A stretch of DNA of 64,000 bases, taken from assembly GCA_022393335.1 (NCBI GenBank), contig JAJEKB010020536.1, positions 1 to 64,000 of the forward strand, read 5' to 3'. This document shows positions 44,049 through 60,006 of this stretch, in pieces; position 1 is the first letter of the stretch; each line of letters begins with the position of its first letter. The stretch is from Macrotrachela quadricornifera. Lineage: Eukaryota > Rotifera > Eurotatoria > Philodinida > Philodinidae. A program made the position numbers and the translations under genes. The notes below the pieces were generated by a model that saw only the letters and a list, made by a program, of their open reading frames with translations, was not told where the DNA came from and did not search any database.

Positions 44049-45242
44049 AATATTTTATTTATATAATTGAAGAATTTTAAATTTGAGATCTTAATTTGAG
44101 AAAAAAATTCAATTTGATTCATCTGTACATACAGAAGTATCATTGTAAAGAAATTTTGTTCATTTTTCTGATTTTTCAATATTTTTATATTTTAACAATT
44201 TTCATAATTCACAATAAAAATATTAGGGATAGAAAATCTTCACCTATGTCGTTTCTTTCAACAAATGCAATTTAGTTATGCAGTGATTGCGCTTGTATTG
44301 TGAACCTTAATTGAAAAACAGCATGATGTAGTTACGAGTATCTCTCGATTTTTTATTATAATTATGTGCAGCTGCGATTTCTTCATCGTAGATAGGCCTA
44401 AATGCATCGCAATTCAACCGTAATCGAACAGATGAGCCGGACAATTTTCAATCTGATTGTTCTTATTTGAAATAAATAAAATTTTATTTCAAATATTTGA
44501 ATAGATTTTTAAAAAAATCTTGTCTTTCTCTCTTAGTAAGATTTTATGGACGTGCACATATAATAGTTAACGAATCGCCATTATATATCTTAATTTAGAT
44601 TATATTTTCTAATGTAAGTAAATAGCTGAATAATGAAAAAGCTTGCCTTATTTAAAATAAAATATGTTCGAATCTTCGCATGACGCCTATTTCTAATGAA
44701 AACCAGTGGCTCAAGTAGCTTACGCTTTTTTTATCCCTGTTTAATTGATTTTTTTTATAAAATCGGTTTTTTCTATGTTGAACACAACGAATTTTATAAC
44801 CTAATGATTATTTTCTAGCGTTATCCTTAATAAATTATAGAAACTCATTAATTAAACAAAAATAGACAATATGACTAATACCAGCGACTGGAGGGTGTTA
44901 ACAAATATAAGAAGGCGTGATTTTCACTAAAATTAGGCAATATTCGAAGAGTTAAAAACTATTCACTGAATGTTTCAAATGTAACATGATGAGATTCAAC
45001 GAGTATAATCGATTAATAATAACAGTTGTAGCCTGAAGCAATTATATTTGTAAAAACTAAAATAATTTACTAAAGACCGTCGCAACAGCAATTAATTTTT
45101 ATTCGCTTTCATGGTTAATGTCTTTTCTTTTCTCAACAGGTTATGATGTTTGCATAATATCGAAAAACAAATCATTCAATAAAAATTTTCATATATTCTA
45201 ATATATAAAAAAGTTACACTTCAAATATATAAAAAGCAAAAG
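44049..45242. other. Gene-free stretch upstream of the BiP pseudogene
   Basis: AT-rich, no supported gene; may include the former promoter of the HSP70 copy. Confidence 0.35.
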
Positions 45243-48681
<3,439 letters not shown>

Positions 48682-50780
48682 AAAGAGACCGATGGTCCAA
48701 AAGAAATTCCATGATCATCGCACAAGCACAACTAAGATTTGTAATTCTCTGTGCTTTGTTTTTTTTTTTGTTTAACTTTCATTCACGAAGTTTGAGCGGA
48801 AATATTGATCTCAGATCAGCAATCATACAATACAGAGACCATCGAAAAATAATTAAACGATATATTTAACGTAAGGAAAGTTAGCAGCGTATTCGAGTTT
48901 TTCTTGCTGATACTTGTTCCTCGATTTTGAAAGAGCCCTCTAATTGCTTGGGATCATAATTGGTTGGGTTGCATGGAATATTTAATTCTGGATCGAATGA
49001 TATTCGTTTTAGTACGGATCATCGATCAGAACCTAATGGTTTTGTATAAAACATTAATTTTTTGTTTATATTATAGAGGTTTTGAATGAATTTTAACTGA
49101 ATTTTTTTGAATAATGATAGGTAATTTGTATTGATAAAGTTATTGCTTTATCTCTTATTTTTAGTGGTTGTTGAATGAATGTGTTAGGTTAGGAGCACAT
49201 GCATTAAGAAATAATATATATGATCTACACTATCGCTTCAATAATATAAATCCTCAGAATTGTTACAATGATAATCGTCGAGTTTGTATATATTTCTCTC
49301 TCTACGTCTTAAAAAATTAACCGTACATGGTGAACTTTGAAAATAAAAATATTCATTCGTTCGCCCTATGATAAATTAAATGAACTATTCTCTTGATATT
49401 AATATCACTTACTAGTTTCGTTCCATGTGGATCTTTTTTATCTATTTGAAAATAACTAAAGAGTATTTGTATTTCAGAACTTTCCTTCTTACTTCAGCTA
49501 GCTACGTGTTTATGTTCTGTGACGCTAAAAGTATCCACAAGTATGCAAGTATATTGAGATTATTTTAATAAACTCTTACTGCAGAGACTAAAACCAATTA
49601 TATCTAATTCTCTTGCTCATAATAGTTATACCGAACTCTTGTTTTTCACTCTAGAACTTCCTTCACAAATGTCACCATTCTATGTAGAATTAAGTTTTAC
49701 ATCGATCCCCCGCAATTAGAAAGCCATTCCAAGTCGAGAAGTGAAAATCACCAAGAAAGACTCGAATTCGCTGCTAATTTTCCTTTCGTTATATTTATCA
49801 AAGAATTTTGCTCATGCGTCATCAGACAATCAATAAAAATCAGAATTACACAATACATTGCGATTTCACTCCAAGATAATATTCATGATTCAATTTTGTC
49901 ACAATTGATGTATAAAAAAATCTGTTATGCATAAAAATGAGAGTGTCATAAAATGAATAATTGAGACGAAAAAGAAAAATAATAGAATATTTATTTTATC
50001 TCAGTCTTTTTCTACCATTTTAGGTTCTCTCATTTTTTAAATTAAAAACATTTTTATCATAAAGAAATAAGACGTCTATCGTCAAAGTTGTTTACAACGC
50101 ACAGGTATGCTTACTATTTTATCCGTATATATGTTCTTGACCGAGAACACTTCGTAGAAAGTAGCTTTTAAGCTATGGAGAGCGTCCCAAAGATAGAAAT
50201 AAGGGCAAAATGAGTTGACTTCTTCACGCTTAACAAGTCCGTATAAGAATTACAAGCCCTGCAATAGTCTAGATCATCATATTCAGTCTTTGTCATAGCT
50301 GACTTACCGAAAGTGATATGGAATATTTGTAAGATAAATGTTAGAGAGCACTCTAACAATTCTCAAACACATAATTCTTCTCTTTGTGTATCAGTTGGTC
50401 AGTGTGTGTATGTGTGCGTACGTTCTTTTTCCTTCTCTCTGTTCGATATTGATCATCTGGGTCAATTCTTTTTTCTTTTCTTTTCTGTGAGGATTAGTAA
50501 ATTCTCTCGTTCTTTCTTATTGATCGTTTTTTACCTCTCTATTCCTATGCAAACAAGAAGAAGATATATGGCCCCATCTTCTTCTTTAGTATTAACCTAA
50601 TTTCAAAAGGGAGATGCACCCATCCTTCTCCTTCTTGGCGTTGTGTTTTCTTCTTTTTCATCACGTAATCATCTATTTTGTGTACTATAAAAAGGGAATC
50701 TTTTTTGAATAAAATCAATCTATTCATCGAAAAGTCTCATCTTCATCTGGCCAATTGTACAGAGAAGACTCTCTGTAACA
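48682..50780. other. Gene-free stretch between BiP pseudogene and ART relic
   Basis: Mostly AT-rich with pyrimidine-rich tracts around 50370-50540. A minus-strand frame around 50168-50300 (TKTEYDDLDYCRACNSYTDL) has one CxxC but no recognised domain. No supported gene. Confidence 0.35.
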
Positions 50781-51731
50781 ATCATATCCACTTGTCGTTA
50801 CTTTGGATCGATAATAATGTTAGAATATTTTCTGACGATCATCAACAAACATTGTTGCAATTTCACACGCTCGTGCCTTCTGCCGAGTTCAATTCAGACC
50901 TTGAAGAAGCCATCTCAAGCATTAATTGCGTCATGTAGGATGACAAAAAACTTTTGATTGTCTTTTCTGACTAAAAGGCATCACTTCTATTTCATTATCT
51001 GACTTATTACGACTCAAACAACGATATTAGTTCATTATTCATCTACTGTAATAATCAGAACGCTTATCAAAACTTGGAACACAACAAACTGATCGGCATT
51101 TTTAACAATCTAAAAATTCTTCTTGAATCCATTCTTGCAAGAATGTTTGCCATATTAACTGAAAAAATGAAAATACCAGTAATTCTTTTTGATCAAGAGC
51201 AAACCTAATCCCAAATAGTTCCTGCAGTTACATTAACACGCATTTGGCATCAAATTTTGCTCAAAGTTCTTCAAAATTTACCTCGAGATGAACAAGCGAA
51301 ACGAGATATGATTAAGAAGGCTCAGGAATATTATGTTGGTCTAAGCAAAGAACTCTTGCAAATCGATCATTTTACCCAGCATATATACTACCAGCTTCGC
51401 CGTATAATAGTACGCTGCTGATTCTTTCACTCACAAATTGATTAACAAAACATTGTATAGCATAACCATCAATCTTCTATAAGCCTTTTGTTTCTTCATC
51501 AACGACCTCAGTGCAGAAATCAAACAGGAATATATCAAAGAACAAAAATTGTACCGAACTGATGTCTCAAAAATTATAAGGAGCTCAAATTCTGTCTTTA
51601 AATTGTTCATCGGACAACAACTACCACGAATCGAACTACAAAAACTAGAACAGAGTGTAGACAGCATTATTGCGATTAATAGTTTCTTTTTCACTTTGAG
51701 TAAATTGATGTCAGCCAAATGTACAAGTTAA
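50780..51731 (+). pseudogene. Decayed ART-TPR gene lacking catalytic residues
   Basis: Pieces align in order with the two ART-TPR genes: LLWIDNNVRIFSDD (about 50798; compare IWLDES/IWLDAR), SSLFIYCNNQNAYQNLE (about 51029; compare IFVFCKTAELH), VILFDQEQT (about 51178; compare RLFDHKQKS), TRIWHQILLKVLQNLPRDEQAKRDM (about 51237; compare WNQLLIDVLRKMPTDDQAKNEM) and LFIGQQLPRIELQKLEQSVDSIIAINSFFFT (about 51603; compare LYRGQQIPKEE...INGFLSTS). Stops near 50936, 51208 and 51420 break the frame. The catalytic Arg is Ile and the first Ser of STS is Phe. The E-x-E block and all TPRs are missing; a foldback remnant follows downstream. Confidence 0.8.
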
Positions 51732-51999
51732 ACAAAGGTGTGTGTATTTTTAAGAAATTTCTGAAAGCTTGCATTTCAAGTAGTTAGTAGTTATCGAGTA
51801 ATCATTATACTCTCGAGTTTCGACTGAATTTTTAATGTCAGTAGATGGTCGAATTGTGAAGAAGCTCGTTTTATAAAATAAACGATGTATGTTCAGATCT
51901 CATATCTCAAATAAGCTTTCTGCATGTTGATGCATGATTATTTCCTTAAGCATAAGTCTAAAATAGTTTCTTTTTTTTACCAATAGATAGAGGCATTTA

Positions 52000-52276
52000 G
52001 AAAAGTGCACATAATGCGCCTTCATCTTCTCTTTCTAATGATGAGAACTGCAGTTCTCTATCTTGTTTCTGTCAAACATTATTCGAAAAATACTTATGAA
52101 CATTGATGCTACCATCACATACGTAAAAGAAATTATTATGATATCAGTTGAATAATAATCAAATAGTATAGAAAAGTAAAGCGGAATATACTCTATTTAT
52201 TGGTAGAAAAAGAAACGTCTTTAGACCTCTGCTTGAGGAAATAAGGTTTCTCACTTACTACTTTTGGATTCTCCCG
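52000..52276. mobile_element. Degenerate foldback element, family F, member 3
   Basis: GATGAGAACTGCAGTTCTCTATCTTGTTTCTGTC matches the arms of the element at 47441-48388. The right end (CTACTTTTGGATTCTCCCGG) matches the ends of the element at 37714-38459. The left end is not found, so it is truncated. Confidence 0.55.
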
Positions 52277-53052
52277 GATAACAGCAATTTGAGAGACCAA
52301 TCATAGCGTAGAGATTATTAAAAGTATCAGTTGAGAAAAAGATTCTTCTTAATGCATTATCATTTTAGAGTTATCTTCATTACATCAGATAGTTATTTTT
52401 AAGCACTGTACTTATACAGAAATAGAATAATCAAATGCTTGACATAAAATTTATTCATAGACAGCTGTTGATATTATTGAGATCGGCTAAATATTTCAGA
52501 CGAAAAAGATGATTTCTTTTTCAGATAACAAATAAAAAATTCGATATTCCTTTGTTTTTTATTTGGTATTTCAATGTTTAATTATTCTATTCTTCTGGTT
52601 TTTCATTGATATGCCATCAACGGTAAGAAAATCAATGTAATCATGATAACTCTAAAAAGACAATACGTAGGAAAGAATATTTTTAGATATTTGCTATTCT
52701 TAATAAGCTCTACGTCATGAATACAATCTCATCTCAAATATGAAATGTAATATCAATAATTTTCGATGGAATTTCATTTTTTTTTTCTTTATTTATCTAA
52801 AATTAGGTTAAGAGTGACAATGCAAACCTTGTATGTAATTTTAGTACAAAATTAACGAAATACTTTTCTATTTAATTCATTTTTTTTGGAGAAAATAGTT
52901 AAGTACATTAAGAAAGCGTTGAAGCAGTATCGAATTTCTATTTAGAAGAAGATTATATCATGCGCTTCGTCATTTTGAATGATACAAAAAACACCACCTG
53001 TCTATATAATATTAAAAAGTAAATGATACTATCACGATTCTATTCCATTTCA
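52277..53052. other. Gene-free stretch upstream of the NHL-repeat gene
   Basis: AT-rich 5' flank. No supported gene, RNA or repeat. Confidence 0.35.
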
Positions 53053-56000
53053 ATGCAAGCTATGATGACAACAGCCATTCATTATTTTGCTTTTCTTCTT
53101 TTCAGGTAATTATAATGTTTTTTTTATTTTCCTATTCATCTAATCATCAACAATTTTTGTTTAAGCCTCACAGGTTTGATTTTATTTCCTTTTATATGTT
53201 CTACTATCACTCGAGTATGTCCATAGTTCAAGTAAGATCACAAATATGCCATGATATGTCTCAATATGATAGATGTTCAACGAATAGTGCTTGTGCTTGT
53301 TTTCATATGATGGGTGCTGATGACACTGGTGTTTGTGGTTTTCTTTGGAAATCTTGTTCTGAGCTAGTATCATGTGATCATCCAAACAATCTTTGCTATG
53401 AGCCTGATCATATATGTGTTCGACATCCTCGATGTCAAGATCTTCCTGTTTGCTATCCAATATCGATGATCGATAAACGCATCTGTCCACCCATAACAAG
53501 TAAGGAAATAAACTATGATCTACATATCCGAAAGAATCTTTTAGGAACATGAAACTAAATAATTTCGTCAAATTTTTTCCCGCATTTTTTTTTCGAGTCC
53601 TAACTATTCATGACTGTAGGATATCTCATAATTAAAAAGGATTCTGTACATAGTTTCTCCAAGAAAAGGCATTTTGGATCTTAAATGGGCAAAGTCAAAT
53701 ATGATCAGAATTTTATCTAAAATCTTTTAGTAATTTAATTATCAGTATCGTCATAAGATCTGCAACTGATCTAGTTTCGAATCTTAACAAAAGCAGATAA
53801 AACGATTTCATGGAGGTTTCACCTTGTTTCTATCAAGAAAATGTCTAAAAATTTGTAAACTTCTGAAGTTTAACAAGTTTCGATAACAATATGAAATAAG
53901 ATATTCATGGTGATAAACGAGTTCTAATTATGCTAGAAGCCTAACAATTTAGAACTCTATAGACTTTTATCCATTAGATGCAGCTTGAAAATTCATTAAA
54001 TTATAATGTTAAAATATCATTCTAGTTATTACATTAGTTTTCTAATAAAAAATCAATTATTCATAAGAGACAAATTCCTCAGTAAAAATTGTAGTCAATT
54101 CAAATTATATGTGAAAATAGATTCAAATCACAATTTTTAACTAAATATTTCATTTTCTGAATTTTTCTTAAAATAAATTATTTTTCCATACAATTCAATT
54201 TTAATTTAAAATTTCAAGTACTGAAGATTAAAGCTACATCTAATAACATAGCACATCCAACTGAATAAGGTGATCGATTTTTAAATTAATTTCGAGATCT
54301 TGTGATAATTCTGCCAACATCTTTGTTATTTCATGGCGACAAGTTTCTTTCATGATTCTTCGATTTTGGAAACCTATTTTTGATCTAAATAACAGTGGTA
54401 AATTGTTCAGATTCTTAATAAAATCTTCTTTTAAATCCTATTAGTATCTTGATATTCTGCAGTTACACACTTTTCTCGTTTCTAGAGAAATGTAGCGAGT
54501 TTTTGCTCTGAACGCTATTGTACAGAAAGCTTTATCATTATAAACGTTTTTTGAAAGAAAAAATTCGTTTTTCTGACCTTTTCATAACGTTGCTCTATTT
54601 TGAAATTTTGCTTAGACTTCTTTTAAAACTTTCATTTACTGAGCTCTATATTTCATCGTATATCTCACCCAAAACTGTCAGCTCTGTTTATATCAATGCT
54701 TTATAATAATAAATATTCATGAATACTATAGCTGGAACGCTGAATACAACTACAATTGCGCCTACAATAACCACGACAATCACAACCGCTGCTCAACATA
54801 AAGGTAAGATTTAAAATAACGCTCACTAAATGTTACTGCTAAATCAAATGAATGTAGCTGTTTTATATTTTCGCTCTCTCTCTACATCTTACTAAAGATT
54901 ACATTAAAAGGATTATGTTCTTGAAATGAACAATTCAATCTTTATAATAGGAAAAAACAGAGCATGTCAAATTTCTTTTTTTTTTGGAAATGCAAATTTT
55001 TCACTCTCTTTGTATAATTTGCTTTTACAAGCTGGGCACAACCTCAAAATCCCTCACATTAAATATCGATAATGCCATATTTTTATCTTATATGCCTTTG
55101 TGGTAAAATGAATTTTATGATTCAACGAAGCACAAAGTAGTCGAAGGTGAAAGCATAGTCTTCCTATGTATTGAGTTACCACCTATGTCGATTTATACTA
55201 TACATTTAAACTGAAAAAATGAGAACAATTCTAAAAGTTTTCTTTGTTTTAGTTATGGTATATGTAAAAGGTATCGAAGAAAAAGACACTCTACGATAAG
55301 TTTAGGAAAAGAATGATTTTTTCCCCTTCAGTAAAAGTTTTAGTTGGCGCATCTTTTTTAACTCTAATATAGTTTTGCCTGAAAGAATTATCCGTATTCC
55401 TAGTGTACAGTGTATTACATATGTAGGAATATATGGTGTGTGTGGTGCGGAAGATGTAAAAAGTGAATAAAGTTGTAAATAATCATTTCCAGATCATAAA
55501 CTCAAAGTCATGATCAAGGGTGAGAATAACACATAGCTTCGTTGTTTATTTATTTTGATTGTTAGCTAAGTCAATCAAATAACAGCCTTGATCTCATCAC
55601 GTGATATTTTGAGTAAAAATACTTCTAGTCGAGTTATAAATACTATGGATGTTCTGAGCCATTATTTACCAATCACTATTGTTTACGAAGAACAATGTCG
55701 TTCTCAAACAGACTTTATTGGAGGTCAAAAGCAAATCGAACAACTTTTATTACAGAGATATTTTCGAGCTATCTTCAAATTATGATAATATCAGTTTTAT
55801 TTCAATTTTCTTGAAACAATTCATACAAGTATCATTCATTTATAATATTTATGAATGGATTCCATGCTAAATAAAGAAAGAAAAACTTATTCTTTTCTTA
55901 AAACTACAGTATATCTTCTTTATTTATCAGTTTTCTATAAATTTTAAATAAAAAACCCTCACTCTCTTATGGAAACTAAACATGTTAGTTTAATTTATCA

Positions 56001-57048
56001 ATTCTTCATGTGAGAAATATTCGTTTTATTTTACTATTACTCAAACAATATTTCTTTCTGCATGATTGCTTTTTTTAACAGTTCAAAGACAATGAAAGAT
56101 TCGTTTTGCTCATGATGTTTTCTTTTTATTATAGTACCGTTACGTGGAAGTTTGACAGATATTCCTTCAAATGCCAGATGGAACACCAATGGCCAGACAC
56201 TAACAGGATATAATCCACTATTCAATGCTCCATGGGGTTTATATGTAGATAATGATCAAACTGTTTATGTTGCTGATTATTGGAAGCATCGTGTTGTGGC
56301 ATGGAAATCCGGTGAGACAGATGGACAAATAGTAGCTGGTGGAAATGGAGAAGGAAATGGTGCTAATCAATTGGATAGACCAACAGATGTGATTGTAGAT
56401 GAAGAGACAGATAGTCTTATTATTTGTGATTACTGGAATAATAGAGTGGTTAGATGGCCTCGTCAAAATGGAACAAGTGGAGAAACAATTATCTCTGATG
56501 TTCCTTGATGGGGTTTGACAATGGATGAAAATAAATCTATATATGTCGCTAGTTATTCCAAGCATGAAGTAAGACGATATCGAATGGGTGAATCACAAGG
56601 AACAGTAGTCGCAGGTGGTAATGGACAAGGAAATCGTCTTGATCAACTCGATTATCCCACTTTCATATTTGTTGATCGAGAACATTCAGTATTTGTAACT
56701 GATGGAGGAAATCACCGTGTAACGAAATGGATAGAAGGTGCAAAAGAAGGTATTATTGTTGCTGGTGGACAAGAAAAAGGAAATAATTTGACACAATTGT
56801 CTCATCCTCAAGGAATTGTAGTTGATCAATTGGGTACTGTTTATGTCGCTGATGGATGGAATCATCGAATTGTTCGTTGGCCTCAAGGAGCAATACAAGG
56901 AGATATTATTGCTGGTGGAAATGGTGATGGAGCAAAAGCAAATCAACTCAATTGGCCTGAGGGATTGTCATTTGATCAAAATGGAAATCTCTATGTTGTT
57001 GATCGGGCAAACATACGAATACAAAAGTTTGCAATTGAAATGCCATGA
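53053..57048 (+). CDS. Secreted Cys-rich NHL-repeat protein with one in-frame TGA (four exons)
   Basis: Exons 53053..53105, 53174..53499, 54732..54803 and 56135..57048 join in phase (455 codons including stops). Exon 1 encodes a signal peptide start (MQAMMTTAIHYFAFLLF). Exon 2 encodes a Cys-rich module of about 16 cysteines (CHDMSQYDRCSTNSACACFH ... CQDLPVCYP). Exon 3 encodes a Thr-rich linker (TTTIAPTITTTITTAAQ). Exon 4 encodes about six NHL repeats forming a beta-propeller (PWGLYVDNDQTVYVADYWKHRV, GIVVDQLGTVYVADGWNHRI). An in-frame TGA at 56506-56508 interrupts SDVP-x-WGLTMDE, where related repeats carry Cys; the frame then continues undisturbed to TGA at 57046. Probably extracellular. Function unknown: NHL propellers bind proteins or glycans. 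It could be a recent pseudogene, a sequencing error or, least likely, a selenocysteine codon. The acceptor of exon 2 could alternatively lie at 53215. Confidence 0.75.
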
Positions 57049-58066
57049 AATTAAATGATCAATAAACCTTATTTATTTCACCTATTAATTATTTTTTAAC
57101 TGATTTCTTGCTTCATCTTAAAGAAATAAAAGAATGAATATAAATGGATATACACATATACTCTAACATGCAACCAGGAAATTCCTAGTCGTGGAATGTA
57201 CCAAAGCCAACATCAGCAAGATAGTGCACTTACATAAGGATCTTTCCATTGTTTTCTCAAACAAATAAAGACCCTCTCTTGGTCTATTGAACGCAAAGTA
57301 TATGTGTTGATTCAGCACTAAAACAGAAGTTCAATAATAGGAAAGACAAGAAAGCATTCGTCCTCGAAAAAAATAGATATCTCAGGGTAGAAATACCTAT
57401 ATGACTCTTTCTATGCCAATGTAACAATAGCATATTTATTTTTAAAGCAAACAAGTAACATTCGTCGATTATCGATTGACTTGATCCTAGACTGAAAGAA
57501 TAGAGATCTGGGGTATAATTGCCCATAGATGTGAACGGAGGTTCAATATGTTTGGTTGTATGTAACAGAATAACTTGGCTGTAGTATTCATCTGGTAGGT
57601 ATAGTTGCGACAGTCGTAAAGGAGATCATAAAGATCACCGCGTCATCATGATTTAAACTAATCTATCAGTACTGATTAAAAATAACGGTTATTGTTAAAT
57701 TATTTATTTTGATTAGTTTATTATTCAATGCTATATCAACAACTAGATGCTTTATCGATAAATTACAATTTTACAAGATTTTTAATCAATACTGGTAAAT
57801 TAATTTAAATCGTAGTGATTAGATGATTATTATAGTCTTGCCCATGTTTATTTGAACTAGTTTCGAATGATCATTTTGACCGCGTTACCGATAGATGGAC
57901 AAGCTGACAGACAGACACAGGTGAATTTCATTTTCTAGACCCTATCCTTTCAGTCTAGGGAATAAATAAATTAGTTAATAAATAAATTATTAACCTATAA
58001 ACTAATAAGAAATTGCTTAGTAAATTAGTAATTAATTCATTAATAATTCATTAGTTAGGTAATCAA
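57049..58066. other. Gene-free stretch downstream of the NHL gene
   Basis: Includes the 3' flank (AATAAA-like motifs near 57058-57065) and a GACAGACAGACACAGG tail near 57911 resembling the tails at 41608-41640. No gene. Confidence 0.4.
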
Positions 58067-58070
58067 TTAA

Positions 58071-58981
58071 GGGGGGCCCCCCCCTCAGAAAAATGTTTTT
58101 TTCGAAAATAACTCAATATTGAATTTTTAGTTTAGGAAGATGCGCCGAAATTTCCTCTTTCAGAATATGTATGGTTTTTCGAAAAATGGCTAGGTTTCAA
58201 AAGACTTATCAAAAAAAATTTCTACCCTACTACTCTGTTTTCCTAGAAATTTTTATGGTTCTCACGTTTTGAAAAACTGCTTGTTGTTCCATATAACCGC
58301 ATTGCATATAACATTTTTTTATATCAAGTATGATAGATGGCGTTAGCTTATTCGCTTGTTACGCGCTTTCAAAAAGTCCATTGACATATATTGAAAATAT
58401 ACCATGTAAACATGCTTTTCGGGATTTGGCTGTAAAAATCCATTTCTAAAACTTCTTTTGCGTTTTTCTCAAAATCAATTTTTTCGACCATACCGTTTAC
58501 GCGGGCAAGGATTTCTCAATAACGACTCAATAAAGAAAAGATAATTTTTTTTTGTTGAATAGAGGACAGTTAGGGCTAGATCCTCACGTTCTCCGATTTT
58601 TGAATTTCTCTTTTGCTGAAATAAAAAACTTAGATATATCATTTTGATGAGCGCTTTGAATTTGAACATTTTGCGACAAAGTGTTTTTAAAAATCAAACA
58701 AAGGGAAATTCGAAAATCAGAGATCGTGAGGATCTGGCCCTAAGGCCACTCTACAATTTAAAAACCACCCCGACATGATTAGCTAATATTTTTATATCGA
58801 AAACCTTGCCCGCGTGGAGGGTACTTTTGACCAATAAATTGACTGTAACTCATTCGTTTCTCAGAGATTTGAGGAGATATTTTAACCACAGTCTCCTCTA
58901 GCCAAGACTAACATTCTCTGAAATTTTCGTTGAAATCGGATGAGAAATAACAAAGTTCGGTGGTGAGGGGGGGGGCCCCCC
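58071..58981. mobile_element. TTAA-flanked non-autonomous element with G/C-tract ends
   Basis: The left end is GGGGGGCCCCCCCCTCA and the right end is its near inverse (TGAGGGGGGGGGCCCCCC). TTAA lies on both sides (58067-58070 and 58982-58985), as in piggyBac-type elements. Inside, 58490-58600 and 58700-58830 are inverted copies (CTAGATCCTCACGTTCTCCG against CCAGATCCTCACGATCTCTG; ACGCGGGCAAGG in both). 911 bp, no transposase. Confidence 0.75.
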
Positions 58982-58985
58982 TTAA

Positions 58986-60006
58986 TAAATCTATTTTGTT
59001 GGTTAATAAGTTGACTAACCCTTTGGGGACCGTGAGAGATACATTGTCCCACCTATTATTCAGTAGATAAAATGTTTTGTCTACATTAAACTGTTATACT
59101 CTTTAAGATGAATAGATGATTCGCCTGCCACCTCACGCAAGTCTTTTCTCTCTTTGTTTCTGTCTTATAAATCCTTCTCAGACGTCCTCTTTCTTTCTAC
59201 TACTGTATATTGCCGTATAATTTCTTCCTCTTTTCTCTCGATACATTCTCATGAGGTTTTTATCTGATCATATTGAGTCAAATACAACAGCTTCATTGAA
59301 AAACCATTTTTCGATTGAAAAAAACAATTCAATCCTCAGAGGGTTAATAAATTAAGCGTTAATCATTCATCTAATGATTAGATATTCATATTGACCCTTT
59401 TAGTACTCCCTGATGCGTACCTCTATTCTTTAGAAAGATATCGGCTTCTACGAGCGTAACGCAACGATGTTTTGGCAAGATTATATTTAACTTTTCTCAT
59501 AGATCAACAACCTTAGGAAGGTTGTTTATTTATTGTAAGATGTATCTCGGAGCTCTATGCAAGTACTTCAAGAAATAAGCTCGTTTGAAAGAGCTGTTTG
59601 AAATGATTGATAAAATACATGTCGTAACATGATGACGATAAAAAGACAAAATGTTGATGGTACTGTGCTTGTTGGCTACTTTTCTGCGAATCTATGCTAC
59701 AACAAAAGAAACATTTATTTGATGTTTTGTAGCTCATATCTTGGTGTTTTTAAAGGTAAAATTAATTTCGCAAATAAATAATTTGCTCTGCCACAAAGTC
59801 GATTTAATCAAAGTAACGCGATGAAGCTAATTTTTGGAATAAGTTTTCTTTCTAGATTTGCTTGTTATACATGCATAGCAATGTCAATAGAACATGATCT
59901 TATTCTTAAAAACCGATCAAAGAAGTTTCAAATGTTTCATTTAAAAAAGTAAAAATCTATTTTGCTATACAAATGAAACAATACTATGAGAACAAAACTA
60001 TCTATA
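58986..60006. other. Gene-free stretch
   Basis: AT-rich, with a block near 59158-59200 (AAATCCTTCTCAGACGTCCT) resembling one at 18218-18250. No supported gene. Confidence 0.35.
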
